A DNA stretch of 64,000 nucleotides from WLMZ01 sp039920665 (GCA_039920665.1 JBDSDH010000150.1:1-64000), one strand, 5' to 3'. Positions 16,101 to 22,729 are shown, counted from the first letter of the stretch. Program-made: numbers and translations. Notes: generated from the sequence alone by a model not told the origin.

Positions 16101-18667
16101 CCAAGGGCGGGGCAGACGCCGACGAGCGGATGAAAGCGCCCGAGCGCAAGGGTGGCGGGCCCGAGCCCGGCAAGGTCGCCGAGCCCGAAGCCGGATCGAC
16201 GCCCGAGCCCGGGGCGACTCCTGCAGCGAAGTCGGAGGCACCGATCCCGATCAGCGACCACGAGTTGGCGACGCTCTACGGAATGCCGGCGGACAACGTC
16301 GCAACCATCAAGAACATCGCCAAGGAACACGGTGTCCTGATCGATGTACGGCCGACCACGCCGCACGCCGAGCCGATGTTGCGCGAAGGAACTGCGCTCG
16401 CCAAGCCAGAGAAGATCAAGGCCAAGACCGTCAACGAGTTGGATGTGCAACTCGGTCTCACGGGTCCGGAGAACCTCGGCAAGGCTGCGATCTTCAAGCC
16501 CGAGCAGATGAAGATGCCCGAGAACTTCATGGAGTTGCCGCACATCGAGCAGGACGCGTTGGTCGCCCGCTTGCAGAAGCGGATGGAGGAGTGGAACAGC
16601 CACAACAGCGAGATGCTCAAGCTGCAGAGCGAGGGCAAGATCCGGATCGAGCCCGACGGCACGATCACCAACACCGGCCTGGTTGCCGGCGGCGAGAAGC
16701 CGTTCACGGGTGATCACGACGTGTTCGACATCCGTAAGGCGGACGGCTCCAAGCTGTCGGCTGAGGAGTACACCAAGGTCAAAGAAGCGCTGATGGATGC
16801 GGACTGCGACGTCATGCACGGCGCGGTCACCGGCTGGGAACACGACAACCCGCTCTCGTTCGGGACCGAGGCCGGCCAGGCCGAGTTCAAGCGTCTCGTT
16901 GTCGATCACTCCGCAGGTGGCAAGGAGCCCTTGATCCGGTTCGGTGACGGCGAGCCGAAACAGGTGTGGCACGAGCCCGCCACCGAGCCCGGACCCAAGA
17001 CCGGCGGCGAGGGACCGCCCAAGGCCGGTGGTGAGACACCCAAAACCGGCGGTGATGGACCACCCAAGGCCAGCGGCGAACCGTCGACGAAAGCGATGGG
17101 TGGAGCCGAGCCCGATTCGAGTACTGTCCGCACAACCTCGGGGTCGGAAACGACGACCCCGCACGACGAGTTGCCCGACACCCGGCGGGTAGGACCCCAC
17201 GTCGACGAGGCTGGCGCGCCGATGATCGAGGATCTGACCGAGTTGCCCGATGGCTCGTCGATGATGTTCGAAGGCGGCGACTTCGGCGACGCCAAGACGA
17301 TGTACGACAACAACATTGCGGACAGTCCTCATCGCGAGTCGGCGCTGATGCGCAATCGGGTCACTGGCGAGTATGTGATCATCCAGGGCACGGCTGGTGA
17401 GGTCGATCTCAGTCATCGGAACTTCGCCGAACTCTTCCCAGATCACCCGAACCAATGGGAGTTGCTGCGTCACTCCCACCCGGCAGAACCCGGTGCCGTG
17501 CTTCCCGAGGCGCAGACCCTGCCGAGTGGCAATGGTGGTGATCTCAGCGTCGTCAAGAAGCGGGCCGAGCGCTTCGGCGAAACGCAGACCTCGATCATCG
17601 ACTTCAACGGGCCGGACGGGCCGAACCACACGATGTTCGGCTACGACCCGACTGCCAAGGAGTTCTTCGTCGACTTCCCCAATCCTGACGGTGGTCGGTC
17701 GCAGATGCGATTCGACTCGATGGCGGACTATCACGCCTGGTACGAGGCCAGATTCCCCGAGTTCTCAGCGGGATCGGCGATCGAGTCGCCGACCAAGGTG
17801 GTTGCGCCCGACGACGCTCCACCAACTGTGCGACCTGGTGCTGACGTCGACTCGGCACCGCCGACGGTTCGTGATGGTGCCGGTTCCGCCGCAGATATCG
17901 AGTTGGCGACGGTACGCGAAGGCTCCGGTGGTGCCGTCGCCGAGGCGACCGATTCCGAGACTGCCCAGGCCGCCACGAAGCGGTCGGGCGGGGACTCCGA
18001 AGCCAAAATTGCTCGCCTCGACGCCGTCGAGGACATGGCGTCCGATCAGCTACCGGGCGACCCGCGACTCGAGCAGTTGGCCGACGAGGCAATGCGGGTG
18101 CGGCGGATGCTCGCGGACCCCTCGATGCGAGTCGAGGCCGAAAAGGCTCTTGCCAACTTCGAGCGGCGCGTGGCCGACATGTCAGAGCATCCCCTGGGGT
18201 CCACGATGACCGACGTTCCGGCGGCCGGAGCAGAGATGGCACCATGGGAGCCGCCGGCCGGCTCAGCCCCACGGCCTGCGACCGATGCCCCGATCGAAGA
18301 TCAGCGGCAATGGGTGCAGGAGCGATTGCAGCAACATGTTCAGGGCGCGATCGACCGGTATGACACTGAAGGACTGACGCCGAATCAACAGGCGGCTCTC
18401 GTCAACAATCCTCAGATGGAGGCGGCCTTTCGTGGGAGCCGGATCGACGAGTTCGCCAAGTCATCGGTGCTCCAAGATCCTGAACTCGCGTCGATGATCG
18501 TGGCCTCCGACTTCATCAACGAGCCGGACTTCATCGACGCCGCGCTCCGCACACCAGGCGACGACTGGTTCGATGCGACGACACAGCGAGCGTGGCAAGC
18601 TCACCTCGACACGTACGGCCGCCGCTACGGCGAGCGCGGCGGACTGGTGGTCACCGCTCGGCAGTGA
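10145..18667 (+). CDS. Giant multidomain eCIS-associated protein: annexin-like repeats, cyclase-like, JAMM-like and nuclease-like domains
   Basis: A 2,840-residue protein, far longer than any structural gene nearby. Order: an N-terminal helix with 'IVAQWQQTIGNRGVAQ' (33-48), resembling the GN-R-V segment common in eCIS-associated proteins; Ala/Gly/Val low complexity (about 60-385); a poly-Gly run near 475; long helical, charged sequence (about 515-1080); annexin-like repeats (about 1107-1565); a hydrophobic double segment (about 1679-1730); a Pro/Gly linker; an ExoY/CyaA-like region (about 2034-2277); a JAMM-like region (about 2350-2540); and a nuclease-like tail (about 2763-2833). There is no signal peptide. 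Divergence from the sheath operon and closeness to the AAA+ gene suggest it is cargo or a tip component of the particle. I used ATG 10145 rather than the in-frame TTG at 10103. The frame is intact throughout. Domain names are my inference from motifs, with differing certainty. Confidence 0.75.
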   Translation: MAEASVVPDRAGEKVQQGAENAKRSGSSGPTLASIVAQWQQTIGNRGVAQMSAMSANDNEPPSASAGGAAAGTAGTAGAAGAEAAGAVGAAGAVGAAGAAAGAVGAVGAVGAVGAVGAVGAAGAAAGAVGAAEGAESGAAGQLAGAAGAAGAGAAVGAAGASVAGTGAAGSGAADQVSSSGAAVAGQAAAADAAAGGAAGAGAAGAGQAPSLSPNVGDGRTNGDSAGVASGERASARALSANVAAGATSAASDTGVAAPTAAPAYATGAHLAGAAAVASSPVNENAPRAGAHLAEVPPSSAQLVESPLAAGARRAEVQRGAAAASSSVKENATRADAHLVEIAPAAAQPPAHAPVNENATRGEAHPVEIGPAAADEPAPSSRPAPERPASSVSPQSPDSGHVVTQNSSRMHEQQPQPQPSTLAPNVAPGATSGDSVRGRSAKAASTQTTTPGFTERGASMKAKPGKTAAPRTGGGGGGGGGGGGGHAAGGAKKAGGGSRTVKPSLGDPALDKWKAATAPAIAGVTPGELADPKAGAGLVEKKGTDLASSRKGQVAEPVADAKAQQPPIPKEEAKAARLNTTEADAAIQAMAKAGEKKLSDQAFSAVGSPPKYEAAPLAPSDYVPKNLTSKAAELEAQLAGLTDESKRAALTKQLEGVKKQIAGIEESAGKGPAPDVPKAIVDQGASKLTPPNAAMGDVLGDAVARAMQSVGTRSESIVKGAVAAAHGDKVPKMLEMGTAEKPGLETELKTELTGIASAAGITKEQLDAKVVEQQAVVDAQKVAAEDALHQSAAAAVTTRTEQTQSEGAGVAGAKVAVQHEIEDKQAAVNGPPDTKAIEAKRDELLATLESTGAAAEAALRSSLTKRNTELDAGAAEKKQKINSAANTQAAAIRRHWANDTDPNKGMVEARPTTEWAAGEVVKVDAELKRMKEMAATENSQFATGVTGQLQPGRDKIRDWAAHQEGTERSWWDRLIDMFRDWGSHAKASNEAWEKQRNADSRDSMEKDLDVLADLKKAQLGQNQEGYSAAMSKLTTEQQELAQKYLAGGVDSIGFVAESTMMRIGGRRKPELAKTFEERALAEWDWESLGQLARATNPGFQPKVLANKVHGGVDGWGTNEAKVFEGLGGARTPVERKALDKCYLATFGSSMSEDVKDDLSSEELDRGMALIEGDQAKADAAAIAEAVDGLGTDEKAIREALRGKTPEELDQIKKIYREKYGVDLVADLRDDMGGAELDNALMLAAGDTDGADAAELEDAMSGPGTDEDKMKQVYERIREEEEKSALAKGLTKAEVDQRIKDRNARVGAKYAAMGYGDLKANAKDELSDGDPLSGNNADNKLFAALEAGDEKNIDAAKALVEKEGVYTSDDEVEKIVRNQRKKAEFDVNLENAAERAKLQAEFQSQDISKDAYQSGVDKLDFNKKENKDRREAEIAAKGKANVAQLKTQYEGMANTDVSIALHGKNTFDSLVEDGTSGYSKAEINALLESGGKLSDAQEMYFATAGVGTDEDKIKETLKDKTPAEVKAMRAEYERLHGVGSFDSDILGDLSGREDLDVGLSLKYGDPSTFARQLDEAKPEERAQLMRNFEDYLKSRRDFEKSGSVGSMMDTFGDGMNSADQLKDAVDRAKKYDDALFKAEHTPGYDPTKKGDNPDLVAAQANFDMNFQGAVQAQDEVREKIDAITDIAAQVGGAIAGIAVTILTAGTAGPAVLALYAAAASAAASIAIKMSMKGAAYGWEDLGIDIATGIVDGVMSYATAGMGKAVMASVEKAVMSQTAKFAAKQGAEEVTESVVKAFMKEAIEEGIVNGVQAIPSAFVGSVLNGEDPLAAAKGAGMAGLQGAGMGMGMHVGMKGVGAAYGGIKGALTGEPTIETGGGSHPGGEPHAGGEPHSTAKSEPSMSDSSAPDTSLPDPSPAEVHIDDASIKAAAHEGGVDEPGALLGDSPDPVAAQAKAAESGGPKADTEAGGPHGKSAETDPRVNGEEPGAKGGADADERMKAPERKGGGPEPGKVAEPEAGSTPEPGATPAAKSEAPIPISDHELATLYGMPADNVATIKNIAKEHGVLIDVRPTTPHAEPMLREGTALAKPEKIKAKTVNELDVQLGLTGPENLGKAAIFKPEQMKMPENFMELPHIEQDALVARLQKRMEEWNSHNSEMLKLQSEGKIRIEPDGTITNTGLVAGGEKPFTGDHDVFDIRKADGSKLSAEEYTKVKEALMDADCDVMHGAVTGWEHDNPLSFGTEAGQAEFKRLVVDHSAGGKEPLIRFGDGEPKQVWHEPATEPGPKTGGEGPPKAGGETPKTGGDGPPKASGEPSTKAMGGAEPDSSTVRTTSGSETTTPHDELPDTRRVGPHVDEAGAPMIEDLTELPDGSSMMFEGGDFGDAKTMYDNNIADSPHRESALMRNRVTGEYVIIQGTAGEVDLSHRNFAELFPDHPNQWELLRHSHPAEPGAVLPEAQTLPSGNGGDLSVVKKRAERFGETQTSIIDFNGPDGPNHTMFGYDPTAKEFFVDFPNPDGGRSQMRFDSMADYHAWYEARFPEFSAGSAIESPTKVVAPDDAPPTVRPGADVDSAPPTVRDGAGSAADIELATVREGSGGAVAEATDSETAQAATKRSGGDSEAKIARLDAVEDMASDQLPGDPRLEQLADEAMRVRRMLADPSMRVEAEKALANFERRVADMSEHPLGSTMTDVPAAGAEMAPWEPPAGSAPRPATDAPIEDQRQWVQERLQQHVQGAIDRYDTEGLTPNQQAALVNNPQMEAAFRGSRIDEFAKSSVLQDPELASMIVASDFINEPDFIDAALRTPGDDWFDATTQRAWQAHLDTYGRRYGERGGLVVTARQ
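10451..10504 (+). repeat. 9-bp coding minisatellite (gcagtagga) in the giant effector gene
   Basis: Six perfect head-to-tail copies of a 9-bp unit encode Ala-Val-Gly repeats. A further interrupted copy follows near 10526. The third codon positions are A, against the strong G/C bias of the surrounding gene, which marks a recent expansion by slippage. The unit is in phase with the reading frame, so copy-number change would lengthen the linker without breaking the gene. Confidence 0.9.
11315..11360. repeat. 46-bp dispersed palindrome, copy 1 (inside coding sequence)
   Basis: The ends are tctgtgtcaccaca and tgtggtgacacaga, with a degenerate centre around gattcggga. It matches the elements at 44459-44504 and 47723-47768 but has several centre changes. 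This copy is read through in frame by the giant effector gene and encodes part of its Ser/Pro/Gln linker. Confidence 0.85.
13465..14840 (+). other. Annexin-like repeats within the giant protein
   Basis: At least four units share the annexin pattern G-x-G-T-(D/N)-E followed by two to three helices and 'L..dL'. Residues about 1107-1180 carry 'GVDGWGTNEAKVFEGL'; 1181-1247 carry 'VDGLGTDEKAIREAL', 'IKKIYREKYGVDLVADLRDD'; 1252-1348 carry 'SGPGTDEDKMKQVY' with an insertion; 1494-1565 carry 'AGVGTDEDKIKETL' and 'MRAEYERLHGVGSFDSDI'. In eukaryotes the G-x-GT loop and a distant acidic residue bind calcium at membranes. The units here keep the loop, but I cannot verify the distant ligand. The third unit is stretched, and about 145 residues separate units three and four. 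Confidence 0.65.
16246..16975 (+). other. Probable ExoY/CyaA/edema-factor-like nucleotidyl cyclase domain
   Basis: Residues about 2034-2277. 'GVLIDVRPTTPHAEPMLREG' fits the start of the class II cyclase toxin fold. Next comes 'ALAKPEKIKAKT', whose lysines K2087, K2092 and K2094 match the spacing of CyaA K58/H63/K65, with Lys replacing His as I recall for ExoY. 'TGDHDVFDI' supplies a D-x-D pair (D2190, D2192), matching the metal-binding aspartates. 'HGAVTGWEHDNP' (H2225, N2235) resembles the His-Gly...Asn-Pro catalytic loop. The spacing between the last two motifs is shorter than in CyaA or edema factor. All the key residues for a metal-dependent cyclase are therefore present, but the match is by eye only. 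Confidence 0.5.
17200..17760 (+). other. JAMM/JAB-like putative metallopeptidase or deubiquitinase-type domain
   Basis: Residues about 2350-2540. The segment has an acidic residue in a beta-strand context (around 'ESALMRNRVTGEYVII'), then 'LLRHSHP' (H2443, H2445), then 'LPSGNGGDL' (S2461, D2466). This resembles the JAMM signature E...H-x-H...S...D. The Ser-to-Asp gap is five rather than the usual three residues, so the fold could be a different one with a similar loop. JAB domains are known in polymorphic and injection-system toxins. Confidence 0.35.
18430..18664 (+). other. Nuclease-like C-terminal domain of the giant protein
   Basis: The last 80 residues contain 'GSRIDEFAKSSV', 'NEPDF' (D2795) and 'WFDATTQRAWQAHLDTYG' (D2810). 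An acidic residue after Pro followed by W-(F/Y)-D-x-T-T, a Trp and a His, then Tyr, resembles restriction-endonuclease-fold toxins at the ends of polymorphic toxins. The canonical second D/E-x-K is not obvious. A C-terminal toxin tip would fit the usual layout of such proteins. Confidence 0.3.
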
Positions 18668-18701
18668 TCGGGCGCAGTCGTCAAGCGATCGTGAGCGACT
18701 G

Positions 18702-19499
18702 TCAACGACGAGTGGGCAGCCTGATCTCTTCGGCGAACCGCCGGTGTCCGTCTTCGATGTACTGACGTCGACGTTCGCCCGTCAGATCGAGGAACGGGCA
18801 GCCGGCGCGACCGGAACGCAGCGTCAGGTCGAGGTCGCCCGGAGCGATCCAGTGCAACGAGCCGTTGTCGAGCCAGGGACCGAGATCGAAGTCCTTGCCG
18901 AAGTCGTATTCGGTCGCCTGGCCACTGCTCGGTGAGCCGTCAGCGCGAACGATCGAATACGTCGAGTGACCCCAGTCGTTGACCCGCTCGACGTCGAGCG
19001 GCGGCGGTCCGTCAACGTAGTAGACGACCGGGTAGCCGACGTGCTCGCCGACGAGTACGGACGACACGACGGCGGTGATCGCCGGATGGCGCAACATCCG
19101 CTCGAGCACGAACGGCACCTCCGGACCGATCATTGCCTTGGTCTGCACCATGTCGACCGGACCGTCGAGCTGCATCGAACCCGACCATGCGAACATCGAC
19201 GCGATCGGCTCGACGTACGGGCGATAGTCGTAGTCGTAGAACCACCACATGCCGTCGAGGCCGAAGGTGTCGAGCGATGTCTCGAACACCGCTCCGTCGA
19301 CCGGGCTGCGTGACAACGAAACGATCGGGGTCGCGGCCTCGTACTCGTGAGCGACGGCGAGACGATCGCCGGCAGCATTTCGGTCGCCCGCTTCGGCACG
19401 GTCGCGGGCTGCCACGAATCGTCCGATGAGGTCGGCACGTTCGGCCTCGCTGTAGACGTGTCCGCGCAGCGATCTGATCCTCGGCACGCCTCGAACCAT
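18702..19499 (-). CDS. Hypothetical protein convergent to the giant effector
   Basis: A 265-residue soluble protein that I do not recognise. It is rich in aromatic residues: 'GMWWFYDYDYRPYVEPI' near residue 90, 'GYPVVYYVDGPPPLDVERV' near 170 and 'DFDLGPWLDNGSLHW' near 225. No signal peptide or membrane segment is visible when the ATG at 19499 is used; the open frame continues to 19619 but would overlap the divergent ATPase start. Its stop lies 34 bases from the stop of the giant gene. Position suggests an accessory role, such as a chaperone, a modifier or an immunity-type partner of that protein, but nothing in the sequence proves this. Confidence 0.6.
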   Translation of the reverse strand: MVRGVPRIRSLRGHVYSEAERADLIGRFVAARDRAEAGDRNAAGDRLAVAHEYEAATPIVSLSRSPVDGAVFETSLDTFGLDGMWWFYDYDYRPYVEPIASMFAWSGSMQLDGPVDMVQTKAMIGPEVPFVLERMLRHPAITAVVSSVLVGEHVGYPVVYYVDGPPPLDVERVNDWGHSTYSIVRADGSPSSGQATEYDFGKDFDLGPWLDNGSLHWIAPGDLDLTLRSGRAGCPFLDLTGERRRQYIEDGHRRFAEEIRLPTRR

Positions 19500-19618
19500 A
19501 GTGCCTCGCCCGCCCATGCCTGCTCGACAACCGGCCGTATCCACGGGCAACAACGACCGCCCCAACAGGCAGCGGCACGGGCCGATCGGGATCGCCCGCG
19601 TGCGACACACTGAGCGCA
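19500..19618. promoter_or_regulatory. Divergent intergenic region upstream of the AAA+ ATPase
   Basis: These 119 bases separate the hypothetical gene (minus) from the ATPase gene (plus). The ATPase ATG has only a weak purine run (gagcgcaa) before it. No clear promoter boxes or repeats are visible. Confidence 0.3.
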
Positions 19619-21619
19619 ATGGAGATATCCGGGCGGACGAGCGACGACGGACCGGGCGCCGAACTCGAAGCGCTCCTGCTCGCCCTCGAACGGCGCGTCG
19701 CCGCAGCAGTCAGCCGGACCGACGGTGTCGAACCCGCTGGAGATCACCCCCTGCGTGGCCTCTACCTCAGCCATGAGCAGGCGGTCGGGTTGCTCGCCGA
19801 ATCGGCTCCGGCACCCCTCGAGCCATCGCCTCCGCCCGGGCCTGTTCTCGCCGCGCTCGCGGCACGGTGCGGGCTGGACCCGGCCGACATCGACATCCTC
19901 GTCAGCGCACTCGCTCCAGACGTCGATCCGCGGTACGAGAAGTTGTACGGGTTCGTCCACGACGACCTGACCAAGCGGCGAGCGACGATCGGGTTGGTGA
20001 TGCAACTCTGCGGGCTCTCGCCGAGGTCCGCCGATCGTGCTCGGTTCGACCGTGGCGCGCCGCTGGTGGCCAACGGACTGTTGGTGGTCGACGACCCAGA
20101 CCGGCCGTTCCTGAGTCGCGTGCTGCGCGTCCCCGATCACGTTGCCTCGGTGTTGCTCGGCAGCCGCGATTTGGAGCCGATCCTGGCCGGATATGTGGTC
20201 GAGCCGATCGGCGTCACGACTGCCGACGTGAGTCGAGTCGCGAGGGTCTTGACAAAGGCCCAACCGGTGCATCTCACCGAGGGTGCAGGCGGAGCGGCGG
20301 TACACGTCTCGGCTTCGGCGGCGTGCTCGGTGGGCCGCAGGGCAATCGTGCTGGATGTCGCGTCGGTCGCCGCGACCGACATGGATCCTGTGATCACTGC
20401 CGCGATCAGGCATCACGCGCTCGGCGGCGACCTGTTGATCGTCCGGCCGGTGGAGGCGATTGCCGAACATGCCCAACGACGACTGGCGGACCTGACACGC
20501 CTGCGCGACGGGGTCGTCCTGGTCGGAGCGGTGCCATGGAATCCCTCGTGGGCGACCGAGATCCCGCACCATGTCGACATCGCAGATCTGTCCGATGCCG
20601 AGAGCGCCGCCATCTGGCAACGATCCTTCGCCGAGATCGAGACCGAGCCCGACGCTGTCGATGCCGCCCGCCGCTCGTACCGCCTGACTCCCGAGCAGAT
20701 TCGACGGACGGCCCGCGCCGCAGCGCTCGTCGCCGACGGTGGGCCGATCGGATTCCGCGTACTCAGCGCCTCCGCCAAATCTCAGTCGGCGGCGGGACTC
20801 GACCGCCTCGCCCGACGGCTCCAGGCGACTGCCTCGTGGAGCGATCTCGTGCTACCGGCCAACGTGATGATCCTTCTCGATGAGATCGTCGTGCGAGTGC
20901 GTTGGCGCGAACAGGTCATGCAGCAGTGGGGGCTCGGGCGTGGTTGGCGCGGCCGCGGGCTCGCTGCGCTGTTCGCCGGACCATCCGGCACCGGCAAGAC
21001 CACCGCGGCGGAAGTGATCGCCGGCGAGCTCGGATACGACATCCACATCGTCGATCTCAGCACCGTGGTCGACAAGTACATCGGCGAAACTGAAAAGAAG
21101 CTCGAGGTCATCTTCACCGAGGCCGAGCGCAGCAACACGGTGTTGTTGTTCGACGAAGCCGACGCGATCTTCGGCAAGCGCAGCGAGGTCAAAGACGCCA
21201 AGGATCGTTACGCCAACATCGAGGTGTCGTACCTGTTGCAACGGATCGAGCGGTTCTCCGGGCTGGCGATCCTGACGACCAACCTCGGGGCCAACCTCGA
21301 CGAAGCGTTCACCCGTCGGCTCGATGTGGTGGTCGATTTCCCGCGGCCTGATGCTGCGGCGAGGGAGGCGATCTGGCGCAACGAGTTCCGCCCGGGCGTG
21401 CCGACCGACGGAGTCGACTTCGAGTTCTGTGCGTCGGCGTTCGATCTCACTGGCGGCAACATCCGAAACATCGTCATCACCGCGGCGTACCTCGCCGCCG
21501 ATGCCGGCTCCCCGGTGACGATGCAGCAGGTGGTCACTGCCGTGCAGCGCGAGTTCCACAAGATGGGTCGACTCAACATCGCCAGCGAGTTCGGCGCCTA
21601 CCGCTCGCTCCTCGCCTGA
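19619..21619 (+). CDS. AAA+ ATPase of the injection system (Pvc15/Afp15-like)
   Basis: This 666-residue protein has a single C-terminal AAA+ module and an N-terminal half (1-400) of helical, family-specific sequence. Walker A 'GPSGTGKTTAAE' lies at about 454-461, followed by 'DLSTVVDKYIGETEKKLE' and Walker B 'VLLFDEADAIFGKRSEV' near 506. Sensor 1 is 'ILTTNL', and the arginine finger region is 'DEAFTRRLDVVVDFPRP'. All catalytic elements are present. In PVC and Afp the corresponding ATPase is needed for assembly or cargo loading rather than for contraction. It is convergent with the DUF4255-LuxR pair, with a tandem repeat array between them. Confidence 0.9.
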   Translation: MEISGRTSDDGPGAELEALLLALERRVAAAVSRTDGVEPAGDHPLRGLYLSHEQAVGLLAESAPAPLEPSPPPGPVLAALAARCGLDPADIDILVSALAPDVDPRYEKLYGFVHDDLTKRRATIGLVMQLCGLSPRSADRARFDRGAPLVANGLLVVDDPDRPFLSRVLRVPDHVASVLLGSRDLEPILAGYVVEPIGVTTADVSRVARVLTKAQPVHLTEGAGGAAVHVSASAACSVGRRAIVLDVASVAATDMDPVITAAIRHHALGGDLLIVRPVEAIAEHAQRRLADLTRLRDGVVLVGAVPWNPSWATEIPHHVDIADLSDAESAAIWQRSFAEIETEPDAVDAARRSYRLTPEQIRRTARAAALVADGGPIGFRVLSASAKSQSAAGLDRLARRLQATASWSDLVLPANVMILLDEIVVRVRWREQVMQQWGLGRGWRGRGLAALFAGPSGTGKTTAAEVIAGELGYDIHIVDLSTVVDKYIGETEKKLEVIFTEAERSNTVLLFDEADAIFGKRSEVKDAKDRYANIEVSYLLQRIERFSGLAILTTNLGANLDEAFTRRLDVVVDFPRPDAAAREAIWRNEFRPGVPTDGVDFEFCASAFDLTGGNIRNIVITAAYLAADAGSPVTMQQVVTAVQREFHKMGRLNIASEFGAYRSLLA

Positions 21620-21671
21620 GTCCCCGCCACCCGCCGGGACAAGGGCCGGAGGCGGGGCCGGGGCCGCCGGG

Positions 21672-21858
21672 TGTTTCGTGCTCGGTGGGTGGTCAGCAAA
21701 CATCCGGCACGTGGGCTGTCGGCTGTTTCGTGCTCGGTGGGTGGTCAACAAACATCCGGCACGTGGGCCGTCGGCTGTTTCGTGCTCGGTGGGTGGTCAG
21801 CAAACACCCGGCACGTGGGCCGTCGGTGTTTCGTGCTCGGTTCGTGCTCGGTGGGACC
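21672..21858. repeat. 52-bp tandem repeat array in the convergent ATPase/DUF4255 gap
   Basis: Three near-identical units of 52, 52 and 51 bp start at 21672, 21724 and 21776. A truncated fourth follows at 21827, and a duplicated gctcggttcgtgctcggtgg fragment runs to about 21858. Units contain ccggcacgtgggc and tttcgtgctcggtgggtgg. Differences between units are only two or three single bases. The array lies just after both stop codons and could serve as a bidirectional transcription stop, but no U-tract is seen. Confidence 0.9.
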
Positions 21859-21867
21859 GGTGGTCAG

Positions 21868-22722
21868 CTACGGGCGCTTGTGGCGGATCCGGATGACGCG
21901 GCCGGGTTCGCCGGCGGCGCCGGCGCGGATCGTTTCCTCGGCCGCCCACGGTCCCTTGCTGGCGGCCGACACGGCAGCGGGCGACGTGTCTCGGCTCGGT
22001 ACCGCCGAAGTCTTGCCGCCCTTGGCTCCCGCCGTAGCTCCCGCCTTGGCCACCGATTTGCCGGTGTGCCGACCACGACCATCGGCGGCGGCACCGCCAT
22101 CGATCAGATCGGGACCATCGGCGGAATCATCCGATCCGACCTCGATCGCGTCGGGCCGAGCGACCACGAAGCGGGGGAGTTCGGTGACGGGTGGTCCGAA
22201 GTGCATCGTCTTGCCGACGCTCATCGGAGCGATGATCGCGAGGTCGAGTGACGGTTTCAGTTCGCCGCCGAGCGCCGACCAGACCTCTGAAATCTGCTTG
22301 TCCTGACCGACCGGAACAGCGACCGTCGATACCACGACCCGCTCGGAATCCTTCAGTGAGCCGACCAGCAGATCGGGTGGCAAGAAGTCCTGGACGAGGA
22401 AGCACCCGAGCAATTGCGACAGGATCCGGTGTTCGTCCTCGGGGCGTTGGGTCCAGGCCGTCATCAGATACGTGAGCCGAAATCGGCGCGGTGGTTGGCG
22501 CCGATCGATCACCCGCCCGGTTTCGTCGCGCACTTCCTCGAAGAACACCTCTCGCCGTGACAAGTCCTCGCGGATGTCGTAGAGATAGATGTTGATCGTT
22601 GGCTTGGTCCGTTTCGCCGCCCAATCACGGCTCGGCGCCTCGAAGCTGATCTCGATCTCGGAACCGTCGAGCACGTCGCGCTTGATCAGGGCGCGCAAGA
22701 CATCGTCGACTTCGTGGATCAC
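21868..22722 (-). CDS. DUF4255 protein (Pvc16/Afp16-like tail terminator)
   Basis: A 284-residue protein. Residues 1-190 match DUF4255: 'VLRALIKRDVLDGSEIEISF', 'KPTINIYLYDIREDLSRRE', 'RFRLTYLMTAWTQRPEDEHR' and 'LLGCFLVQDFLPPDLL'. In Afp the homologous Afp16 caps the tube and sets length by ending sheath and tube polymerisation. Residues 195-284 form a disordered Gly/Ala/Lys/Arg tail ending 'GRVIRIRHKRP', longer than in typical members and strongly basic. The LuxR-type gene ends 7 bases upstream, so the two form an operon on the minus strand. Confidence 0.85.
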   Translation of the reverse strand: MIHEVDDVLRALIKRDVLDGSEIEISFEAPSRDWAAKRTKPTINIYLYDIREDLSRREVFFEEVRDETGRVIDRRQPPRRFRLTYLMTAWTQRPEDEHRILSQLLGCFLVQDFLPPDLLVGSLKDSERVVVSTVAVPVGQDKQISEVWSALGGELKPSLDLAIIAPMSVGKTMHFGPPVTELPRFVVARPDAIEVGSDDSADGPDLIDGGAAADGRGRHTGKSVAKAGATAGAKGGKTSAVPSRDTSPAAVSAASKGPWAAEETIRAGAAGEPGRVIRIRHKRP

Positions 22723-22729
22723 GGCCGGC

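Noticed and set aside
21672..21858. CRISPR array
   Set aside because: Units are contiguous 52-bp copies with no spacers and no cas genes are nearby.
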